Below, one piece after another: positions 1 to 4,768 of a stretch of 7,586 nt of DNA (position 1 is the first letter of the stretch; every line of letters starts with the position of its first letter). The stretch is from an uncultured Sutterella sp. (GTDB lineage Bacteria; Pseudomonadota; Gammaproteobacteria; Burkholderiales; Burkholderiaceae_F), in the NCBI GenBank assembly GCA_937943605.1, contig CALEAW010000008.1:1-7586 (forward strand), read 5' to 3'. A program made the translations under genes and the position numbers. Below the pieces are notes generated by a model, which was given only the letters and a program-made list of their open reading frames with translations, was not told where the DNA came from and searched no databases.

Positions 1-60
1 GCCGCTTTGTGTTTAGGTGTCAGATCTTACTGAACTAGATTTGCAAAATTTGGGTGAATT

Positions 61-93
61 AAGGTCGGGAATCAGTTGGTTCTCGGCCTTTTT
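61..93 (+). terminator. Intrinsic terminator of an unseen left-hand + strand gene
   Basis: A 10-bp stem with two G-T wobbles (61-70 with 81-90) encloses a 10-nt loop and runs into five Ts at 89-93. This is the form of a Rho-independent terminator for a transcript entering from the left. The upstream gene cannot be named: only 60 bases are visible. Stops fall at 31-33 (frame 1) and 34-36 (frame 3), so either frame could be the end of a coding region. Confidence 0.7.
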
Positions 94-117
94 CGTCATG
101 ATTAGACGAATGCGGAG

Positions 118-154
118 AAAACGAAAGAGGCCGTGAATTTGCATTCACAGCCTC
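118..154 (-). terminator. Intrinsic terminator after tRNA-Leu
   Basis: Read on the minus strand, a 12-bp stem with one wobble (154-143 with 138-127) closes a GCAA tetraloop of the stable GNRA class. It is followed by TTTCGTTTT. It lies 8 bases beyond the tRNA-Leu CCA end and so ends the lipoprotein/tRNA-Leu transcript. It faces the + strand terminator at 61-93, so the two units converge here. Confidence 0.88.
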
Positions 155-161
155 TCGAATT

Positions 162-247
162 TGGTGCGGGAGATCGGACTCGAACCGACACGCCTTAACA
201 GCGTCAGGACCTAAACCTGGTGCGTCTACCAATTTCGCCACCCCCGC
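162..247 (-). tRNA. tRNA-Leu (anticodon UAG)
   Basis: This 86-nt leucine tRNA reads CUN codons, chiefly CUA, and its CCA tail is encoded (162-164). The 7-bp acceptor stem starts GCGGGGG at 247 and pairs with CTCCCGC with one G-T wobble. The D arm has the usual TGGCGAAATTGGTAGACGC layout. The anticodon loop is TTTAGGT, giving anticodon UAG (complement of 211-213). A long variable arm (CGC/GCG stem), typical of class II tRNAs, precedes a TTCGAGT T-loop. The first anticodon-stem pair (27-43) is a C-A mismatch. It lies 24 bases downstream of the lipoprotein stop and could be co-transcribed with it or use its own promoter. Confidence 0.97.
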
Positions 248-259
248 GTTGGAAGAAGC

Positions 260-265
260 ATTCTA
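260..265 (-). promoter_or_regulatory. Possible -10 element of tRNA-Leu
   Basis: On the minus strand the hexamer TAGAAT, preceded directly by TG, sits 12 bases before the mature tRNA-Leu 5' end, within the lipoprotein stop region. The same TGTAnAAT form occurs before both other tRNAs in this window. No good -35 hexamer is seen 16-18 bp upstream (CCGCAA at 17 bp), so this is tentative. Confidence 0.4.
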
Positions 266-271
266 CAGTAT

Positions 272-841
272 TTATTGATCGATTGCGGAATTTTTTGATG
301 AAGTTTCAAAAATTTCTAGTCTTGCACGATTGTATTCACCCCAAGTGATCTTGCCGTCGAGTAAGGCATCCTGAATATCTTTAATTTTTGGATCAACGAT
401 TTCGCGAGATTGACGGGCTTGGCGAATGAGGTCAGGGTTGCCCGATTCCATCATCAATGCACGTGTCTCTTCATTGAGTTTATGAAGTTGATCAAAAATG
501 CGCTTTGTGACGACTTTGGCTTGTGCAGTCATGCGAGCAGGGTCACGTAAATGCGCTTCTGTCATGCCTGCGGGTAAGCATGGAGTGCGTGTGTAGTAGA
601 GTTGATTGGCCGGGGCTGTGCAAATCGCTCGAACGTCACGCGCCACAATGGCGATACGTTCATTGTATTTTTCGTCTTCTGTCTCACGGGTAGATAGGGT
701 TGAGTCTTGCGACGTGCGAGAGGATTGGTTCACCGCTTCTGAAGAGGTGGATGGCTTGAGAGAGTGTGACGTCGTGCCACAGGCAGAAAGTAGGCTAATC
801 GTGAGGACGCCGAGAACGATTGAAAAATAAGGGATGCGCAT
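272..841 (-). CDS. Small lipoprotein of unknown function
   Basis: The product is a 189-residue secreted lipoprotein that I cannot assign to a family. It has a short basic N-terminus (MRIP), a hydrophobic core at about residues 5-18, and the lipobox LSAC with Cys21 as the expected lipidation site. Gly22 follows, with no Asp at +2, so by the Lol rule outer-membrane delivery is more likely. Residues 23-55 are a Ser/Thr-rich linker. The rest is mostly charged and probably helical, with two further cysteines (74 and 88) that could form a disulfide. A tryptophan-bearing segment, ITWGEYNRARLEIF, lies near the C-terminus. I chose the ATG at 841 because it gives a normal signal peptide; an in-frame TTG at 862 would add seven residues. 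Neither start has a clear Shine-Dalgarno. Codon use is more mixed than in tig, clp or lon, which suggests modest expression. It runs divergently from tig. Confidence 0.85.
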   Translation of the reverse strand: MRIPYFSIVLGVLTISLLSACGTTSHSLKPSTSSEAVNQSSRTSQDSTLSTRETEDEKYNERIAIVARDVRAICTAPANQLYYTRTPCLPAGMTEAHLRDPARMTAQAKVVTKRIFDQLHKLNEETRALMMESGNPDLIRQARQSREIVDPKIKDIQDALLDGKITWGEYNRARLEIFETSSKNSAIDQ

Positions 842-879
842 GGCTGCGGCCAGAAAAGTCAACAGGACAGAAACTTATT

Positions 880-885
880 ATTTTA
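880..885 (-). promoter_or_regulatory. Possible -10 of the lipoprotein gene
   Basis: On the minus strand TAAAAT (5 of 6 to consensus) lies about 39 bases before the ATG at 841. The 17-bp-spaced -35 position reads AAAACA and is poor. A short inverted repeat, GTTTT-N7-AAAAC (904-920), covers that -35 position. Confidence 0.25.
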
Positions 886-998
886 CCAAGGTTCGGCTGT
901 ACTGTTTTGTGAAATAAAACGTCACCCTATTACGTAAGGTTGTTGTTTGCTGACGAAAAAAGTCGCCAAAAATATGATTCTCTTCGTGTTTTTCCTTA

Positions 999-1020
999 TT
1001 TTCCAAGCGGATATGGAAAA
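999..1020. promoter_or_regulatory. Perfect 7-bp dyad upstream of the tig -10
   Basis: TTTTCCA (999-1005) and TGGAAAA (1014-1020) form a perfect inverted repeat with an 8-bp centre, so half-site centres lie about 15 bp apart. It ends 20 bp before TATAAT and partly covers the expected -35 position (1018-1023). The geometry suits a dimeric DNA-binding protein, either an activator or a repressor. I do not recognise the site, and A/T-rich arms can arise by chance. Confidence 0.35.
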
Positions 1021-1040
1021 ACGATCCAGACTTTCTCCGC

Positions 1041-1046
1041 TATAAT
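1041..1046 (+). promoter_or_regulatory. tig promoter, -10 element
   Basis: A perfect TATAAT in the context TCCGCTATAAT predicts transcription starting at about 1053. No TTGACA-like -35 is present at 16-18 bp (AAAACG at 17 bp), so the promoter may depend on an activator or on the -10 context. The clpP promoter carries the nearly identical TCCGCTACAAT. Confidence 0.6.
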
Positions 1047-1052
1047 TAACAA

Positions 1053-1250
1053 ATTCAGGTCTGCCGATAGGGTATGTCGGCAGGGTCTTCTATTTAATAG
1101 GAGAGGGTAGTAAACCAGTGGTGCGCCACAGGTGAACGACCCCGAAAAGAATTTTTACGCGGTTCATTTGTGCAAGACACAAGTGAATCTCTTCAACAAA
1201 TTCCGTCAATGTTTAGAGACGTTAGACGGATTTTTATAAAGACAATCGCG
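1053..1250 (+). promoter_or_regulatory. Long structured leader of tig
   Basis: Between the predicted start and the tig ATG lie about 198 bases with four consecutive hairpins. The first is 1061-1067 with 1077-1083 (7 bp). The second is 1115-1121 with 1126-1132 (6 of 7 pairs, loop TGCG). The third is 1161-1172 with 1178-1189 (12 bp with two G-T wobbles, loop CAAGA). The fourth is the terminator-like hairpin at 1203-1229. A purine-rich AGGAGAGGG lies at 1099-1107 without a well-placed long ORF. A six-codon frame including stop (GTG at 1118, TGA at 1133-1135) follows it. The pairings are seen directly; any regulatory role is inferred. Confidence 0.45.
1203..1235 (+). terminator. Terminator-like hairpin just before tig (possible attenuator)
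   Basis: CCGTCAATGT (1203-1212) pairs with ACGTT and GACGG (1219-1223 and 1225-1229). This gives ten pairs, one of them G-T, with a single bulged A at 1224 and a 6-nt loop. ATTTTTAT follows directly, with five Ts at 1231-1235. This is the layout of an intrinsic terminator, ending 15 bases before the tig start codon. If it works, it would reduce read-through into tig. I could not find a clear antiterminator pairing. Confidence 0.45.
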
Positions 1251-2576
1251 ATGACTGAACAAGAAACCGTCAAGACCGAAGAGGTCGCCAAGGTCAACCC
1301 GCTCGAACGTACGCTCGAACTCGTTGTTTCTTACGCTTCTGCCGAAGCCCTTACCGAACAGTCTCTCAAGAACTATCGCAAGAACGCCAAGCTCCCGGGT
1401 TTCCGTAAGGGCCACGTTCCTGCCGCTCAGGTTCGTCGTATGTACGGCGCCCAGGCTTTCGACGAAGCTGTGAACCAGCTCGTTGGCGAAGCTTGGTCCA
1501 AGGCTGCTCGTGAAAGCGGTCTTCGCATCGCTGGCTATCCGCGCATCGATGCTACCCAGGTTGAAGACAAGGAAAACATGCACTTCGAAGCTAAGTTCGA
1601 AGTGTTCCCGGACGTTGAACTCCCTGACTTCTCCGCTGTTGAACTCAAGCGCTATGTCTGCCCGGTGACGGACGTTGAAGTTGAAAAGACGATCGACGTG
1701 ATGCGTCGTCAGCGCGCTGTCTACACGGTTGTTGAACGCGCTGCCGCTAACGACGACCGCGTGAAGGTTAACTTCAATGGTAAGAAGGATGGCGTTGAAT
1801 TCCAGGGCGGTGCTGCTGAAGGGTACACCTTCGTGCTCGGCCAGGGTCGCATGCTCCCTGAATTTGAAGCCGCTGTTGTTGGTTTGGCCGCTGGTGAATC
1901 CAAGACCTTCCCGATGACCTTCCCGGAAGACTACGGTATTCAGGACCTCAACGGTCAGCAGGTTGAATTCTACGTCGAAGTGGTTGAAGTTGCCGAAGCG
2001 ACCTATCCGGAAGTTGACGACGAATTCGCTGCTACGCTCGGCGTTCAGGGTGGCGTTGAAGCTATGCGCAACGAAATCCGCACGAACCTCGAACGTGAAG
2101 TCAAGATGCGTCTTGAAACGAAGACGAAGGCTGAAGTGATGGATGCTGTCGCTGCCGCTTGCACGTTCGCTGTTCCGACCTCCATGGTTGAAGAAGAAAG
2201 CAAGAGCCTCAGCGAACAGATGGTTCGTGACCTCGCCGCTCGTGGTATCGACACCAAGAAGATCCCTGCTATGCCGGCTAGCGTCTTCAATTCTCAGGCT
2301 GAACGCCGTGTTCGCCTTGGCCTCTTCGTCGAAGCTTTGGTTTCCAAGGAAGAAGTCACGGGTACGGACGAACAGGTTCGTGCGATCGCCACTGACATCG
2401 CTTCCAGCTATGAAAAGCCGGAAGAAGTGGTCGAATACATCATGAACGACCAGAACCGCGTGACGAACCTCCGCGCCCAGGCCACGGAAAACAACGTGAC
2501 CGACTGGGTTCTCGGCAAGGCCAAGACGACGGAAGAAACGGTTGAATTCGACAAGCTCATGGCTGGTCAGCTCTAA
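1251..2576 (+). CDS. tig: Trigger factor, ribosome-associated chaperone
   Basis: Trigger factor binds the ribosome at the nascent-chain exit and shields and folds emerging proteins in the cytoplasm. It also has peptidyl-prolyl isomerase activity. The 441-residue product is near the usual length (432 in E. coli). The N-terminal ribosome-binding domain holds the signature GFRKG at residues 50-54. An FKBP-like isomerase domain spans roughly 160-250 (DDRVKVNFNG through FYVEVVEV). The rest is the helical chaperone domain. The ATG at 1251 fits the family N-terminus best. Upstream in-frame starts (GTG 1170, ATG 1209) would add 27 or 14 atypical residues and lie inside leader hairpins. The Shine-Dalgarno is weak. 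Codon bias is very strong (Lys AAG, Glu GAA, Leu CTC), as expected for a highly expressed gene. It appears to be transcribed separately from clpP. Confidence 0.97.
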   Translation: MTEQETVKTEEVAKVNPLERTLELVVSYASAEALTEQSLKNYRKNAKLPGFRKGHVPAAQVRRMYGAQAFDEAVNQLVGEAWSKAARESGLRIAGYPRIDATQVEDKENMHFEAKFEVFPDVELPDFSAVELKRYVCPVTDVEVEKTIDVMRRQRAVYTVVERAAANDDRVKVNFNGKKDGVEFQGGAAEGYTFVLGQGRMLPEFEAAVVGLAAGESKTFPMTFPEDYGIQDLNGQQVEFYVEVVEVAEATYPEVDDEFAATLGVQGGVEAMRNEIRTNLEREVKMRLETKTKAEVMDAVAAACTFAVPTSMVEEESKSLSEQMVRDLAARGIDTKKIPAMPASVFNSQAERRVRLGLFVEALVSKEEVTGTDEQVRAIATDIASSYEKPEEVVEYIMNDQNRVTNLRAQATENNVTDWVLGKAKTTEETVEFDKLMAGQL

Positions 2577-2603
2577 TTAGAGTTTGACTGTCTGAGTGGG
2601 TCA

Positions 2604-2625
2604 AGGGACTCAGCTTTGAGTCCCT
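2604..2625 (+). other. Perfect hairpin in the tig 3' untranslated region
   Basis: AGGGACTCA (2604-2612) pairs perfectly over 9 bp with TGAGTCCCT (2617-2625) around a GCTT loop. No T-run follows, so it is not itself a terminator. CTGAGT at 2592-2597 can instead pair with ACTCAG at 2608-2613, so two structures compete. It lies between the tig stop and the true terminator. Confidence 0.6.
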
Positions 2626-2636
2626 CACCGTGAGAG

Positions 2637-2685
2637 AAAGAGGCATCAAGGTTCGTATGAGAGCCGGGTGCCTCTTTTGTTTTTG
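2637..2685 (+). terminator. tig transcription terminator
   Basis: AAAGAGGCA (2637-2645) pairs with TGCCTCTTT (2669-2677). The 23-nt apical part holds a second small stem, GGTTC with GAGCC (five pairs, one wobble). The tail is TTTTGTTTTT. It ends the tig transcript about 110 bases before clpP, so clpP needs its own promoter. Confidence 0.8.
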
Positions 2686-2730
2686 GTCACGGCGTTGTGG
2701 TTTTGTTTCACTTTTCGCTTAATAAAGCGG

Positions 2731-2757
2731 GTGACATTTGTCGACGTCCGCTACAAT
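2731..2757 (+). promoter_or_regulatory. clpP-clpX promoter candidate
   Basis: TACAAT at 2752-2757 is a good -10, in the context TCCGCTACAAT that nearly repeats the tig promoter. GTGACA at 2731-2736 (5 of 6 to TTGACA) is the best -35, but the 15-bp spacing is short. Just upstream, CGCTT-AATA-AAGCG (2716-2729) is a small inverted repeat that could be an operator. I see no convincing sigma-32 match. The leader would be about 30 bases. Confidence 0.45.
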
Positions 2758-2793
2758 CATTGGACATCATTTTTTTAGAGCAAAGAAAAAGCT

Positions 2794-3393
2794 ATGTTAG
2801 TTCCATATGTCATTGAAGACACCGGCCGTGGTGAACGCAGCTACGATATTTATTCCCGTTTGTTGCGTGACCGCATTATCTTCTTGACCGGCGAAGTGAA
2901 TGATCAGTCTGCCAGTTTGGTGATTGCTCAGATGCTCTTCCTTGAAAGCCAGAACCCTGATAAGGATATTTATTTTTACATCAATAGCCCGGGTGGTTCT
3001 GTCTCAGCAGGGATGGGTATTTATGACACGATGAAGTTTATTCGCCCGAGCGTTTGCACGATTTGTGTGGGTATGGCTGCCTCAATGGGTGCTTTGTTGT
3101 TGAGCTCTGGTGAGAAGGGCCGCCGTTATGCTTTGCCCCATTCTCGTGTGATGATTCATCAGCCTTTGGGTGGTGCTCAGGGTCAGGCCACTGAAATTGA
3201 AATCACGGCTCGACAGATTTTGCGTACCAAGGCTGAATTGAATCAGATCTTGGCCGATAACTGCGGTAAGCCAATTGAACAGGTGTCGCACGACACGGAA
3301 CGCGACTACTGGCTCATTGGTCAGGAAGCGATGGATTACGGTTTGGTTGACCGTATCTTCACGACGCGTGCTGAACTTGAAAAGGCACTCTAA
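2794..3393 (+). CDS. clpP: ClpP, proteolytic subunit of Clp protease
   Basis: ClpP is the serine peptidase that forms a barrel of two seven-membered rings. It degrades proteins unfolded by ClpX and related ATPases in the cytoplasm. The 199-residue product carries the catalytic triad Ser97 (GMAASMGA), His122 (MIHQP) and Asp171 (ERDYWL). Other family blocks are YDIYSRLLRDRIIFL, INSPGGSVSAGM, HQPLGGAQGQATEIEI and YGLVDRI. These residue numbers equal those of mature E. coli ClpP. The start Met therefore takes the place of mature Ala1 and there is no N-terminal propeptide. A TAG at 2776-2778, with no start codon after it, rules out a longer frame. The ribosome-binding site is weak (AAAGAAAAAG). 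It lies 59 bases before clpX and is probably co-transcribed with it. Confidence 0.98.
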   Translation: MLVPYVIEDTGRGERSYDIYSRLLRDRIIFLTGEVNDQSASLVIAQMLFLESQNPDKDIYFYINSPGGSVSAGMGIYDTMKFIRPSVCTICVGMAASMGALLLSSGEKGRRYALPHSRVMIHQPLGGAQGQATEIEITARQILRTKAELNQILADNCGKPIEQVSHDTERDYWLIGQEAMDYGLVDRIFTTRAELEKAL

Positions 3394-3411
3394 GCTTCAT
3401 TGAAACCCTTT

Positions 3412-3441
3412 AGGCTCGAGAAATGCGTGTTCGAGCCTTTT
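3412..3441 (+). terminator. Terminator-like hairpin between clpP and clpX
   Basis: AGGCTCGA (3412-3419) pairs perfectly with TCGAGCCT (3431-3438) across an 11-nt loop. A short T-run (3438-3441, TTTTC) follows. The T-run is weak, so it may act as a partial terminator or an RNA-stability barrier that lowers clpX relative to clpP. Its loop contains the alternative clpX ATG at 3423, which argues against that start. Confidence 0.5.
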
Positions 3442-3452
3442 CTGGAAACGTT

Positions 3453-4682
3453 ATGAGAATTTGTTCTTTCTGCGGTCGTAACGAGAACGAATGTAAGGAG
3501 CTTTTTTCTGGCATTCGTGGTGAGTTGATCTGCGGTGAATGTATTCGTTCGATGAACGATGAGTTGAAGTCGGGGCCAGCGCCTGAAGCAACGACTGAAG
3601 AAGCGACCCCTGTGGCTGAAAAGCCGTTGCCTAAACCCAAGGAACTCTTTGACTTGCTCGATCAGTATGTGGTCGGTCAGACGCGTGCAAAGCGTACGTT
3701 GTCGGTTGCGGTTTATAACCACTACAAGCGCTTGAAGAATCAAGCGGATGTTTCTCGCACGGTCGAGCTTCAGAAGTCCAACATTTTGTTGATGGGGCCG
3801 ACGGGCTCGGGTAAGACGTTATTAGCACAGACCTTGGCGCGTGCGTTGGATGTGCCGTTTGCAATTGCAGACGCAACGACGCTTACGGAAGCTGGGTATG
3901 TGGGTGAAGACGTTGAAAATATTGTCGCGAAGTTGGTGCAAGCTGCCGATGGTGACATTGAACGCGCTCAACGCGGGATTATCTACTTGGACGAAATCGA
4001 CAAGATTGCCCGTAAGAGCGAAAACCCATCGATCACGCGTGACGTGTCGGGTGAGGGTGTTCAGCAGGCTTTGTTGAAGCTCGTCGAAGGCACAGTGGCT
4101 AGTATGCCGGCTCAGGGTGGCCGCAAGAATCCTGGCAAGGCCATGATTCAAGTGGATACCTCTCAGATCCTCTTTATCTGTGGTGGTGCTTTTGATGGCA
4201 TGCAAAGCATCATTAGCCGTCGTACCGAAAAGGCTGAAATGGGCTTTGGTGGTCGAGTCTTCAGTAAGGATGGTGACAAGAACCTTACCAAGGTGTACCA
4301 GCAGGTTGAAGCGGGTGACTTGGTGAAGTATGGCTTGATCCCTGAACTCGTCGGTCGTTTGCCAGTGATTGCTGCACTCGAAGAACTTGACGAAAAGGCT
4401 TTGATTGCGATTTTGACGCAGCCAAAGAACGCGATTGTTCGTCAGTACCAGGCGCTCTTTGGGATGGAAGATGTTGAGCTCGAAATCACGCCTGACGCTT
4501 TAGAGGCCATTGCTCAGAAGGCTATCGCACGTAAGACGGGTGCCCGTGGTTTGCGTTCCATTGTCGAAGATGTCTTATTGGATGCCATGTTTGATATCCC
4601 GTCTAAGGGAACGGTCGCTAAGGCGATCGTGACTCGTGAAACGGTTGAGCAGGGTAAGCCCGTTGAGCTCATCGAACGTTAA
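3453..4682 (+). CDS. clpX: ClpX, AAA+ unfoldase and adaptor of ClpP
   Basis: ClpX is a hexameric ATPase that recognises tagged substrates such as ssrA-marked proteins, unfolds them and threads them into ClpP. From the ATG at 3453 the product is 409 residues (E. coli 424). An N-terminal zinc-binding domain has Cys4, Cys7, Cys27 and Cys30. The AAA+ core shows Walker A GPTGSGKT (115-122), pore loop GYVGED (148-153), Walker B IIYLDEIDK (176-184) and sensor-2 GARGLR (363-368). The ClpP-docking loop reads MGF (263-265) rather than IGF. The loop usually reading RKH is RKN (224-226). I prefer 3453 because GGAA lies 5 bases upstream of it. The ATG at 3423 would add ten residues but sits in a hairpin loop. 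Only three residues precede Cys4, so the start is not certain. Confidence 0.97.
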   Translation: MRICSFCGRNENECKELFSGIRGELICGECIRSMNDELKSGPAPEATTEEATPVAEKPLPKPKELFDLLDQYVVGQTRAKRTLSVAVYNHYKRLKNQADVSRTVELQKSNILLMGPTGSGKTLLAQTLARALDVPFAIADATTLTEAGYVGEDVENIVAKLVQAADGDIERAQRGIIYLDEIDKIARKSENPSITRDVSGEGVQQALLKLVEGTVASMPAQGGRKNPGKAMIQVDTSQILFICGGAFDGMQSIISRRTEKAEMGFGGRVFSKDGDKNLTKVYQQVEAGDLVKYGLIPELVGRLPVIAALEELDEKALIAILTQPKNAIVRQYQALFGMEDVELEITPDALEAIAQKAIARKTGARGLRSIVEDVLLDAMFDIPSKGTVAKAIVTRETVEQGKPVELIER

Positions 4683-4704
4683 GCGAATCATCCTAGGTTA
4701 ACCA

Positions 4705-4733
4705 CTTGAAAATGGGGGCTGATGCCCCCATAT
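4705..4733 (+). promoter_or_regulatory. Sigma-32 (heat-shock) promoter of lon
   Basis: CTTGAAA (4705-4711), a 14-bp spacer and CCCCATAT (4726-4733) match the RpoH consensus CTTGAAA / CCCCATnT at normal spacing. Transcription would start near 4740, leaving a leader of about 29 bases before lon. lon is a classic heat-shock gene in E. coli, which supports the call. The spacer and -10 also form a perfect 8-bp hairpin, ATGGGGGC (4712-4719) with GCCCCCAT (4724-4731), loop TGAT. There is no adjacent T-run, so it is not a convincing clpX terminator; a T6 run sits about 20 bases further on (4750-4755). Confidence 0.8.
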
Positions 4734-4757
4734 AAGTTGGACTGAACTGTTTTTTGT

Positions 4758-4761
4758 AGGA
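4758..4761 (+). promoter_or_regulatory. Ribosome-binding site that fixes the TTG start of lon
   Basis: AGGA, within GTAGGACAACGAA, ends 7 bases before TTG at 4769. This is optimal spacing and supports TTG over the first in-frame ATG, 15 codons later, which has no such site. Confidence 0.65.
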
Positions 4762-4768
4762 CAACGAA

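Noticed and set aside
1..36. 3' end of a coding region at the left edge
   Set aside because: Two frames end within 3 bases of each other and only about ten residues are visible, so no call can be supported.
59..241. Minus-strand open frame of 60 codons
   Set aside because: It runs through tRNA-Leu and its terminator; the frame is a by-product of tRNA sequence.
606..830. Plus-strand open frame opposite the lipoprotein gene
   Set aside because: The minus-strand frame has a signal peptide and lipobox; this one has no recognisable feature and is a shadow.
1170..1250. N-terminal extension of trigger factor from GTG 1170 or ATG 1209
   Set aside because: The added residues do not resemble trigger factor N-termini, no ribosome-binding site precedes them, and both codons lie in leader hairpins.
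2716..2757. Sigma-32 promoter for clpP
   Set aside because: No CTTGAAA/CCCCATnT pair at normal spacing is visible; a sigma-70-like TACAAT fits better.
3376..3402. CTTGAAA near the clpP 3' end as a sigma-32 promoter for clpX
   Set aside because: The -10 position (CTTCATTG, 12-bp spacing) matches poorly, and CTTGAAA arises naturally from Leu-Glu-Lys codons.
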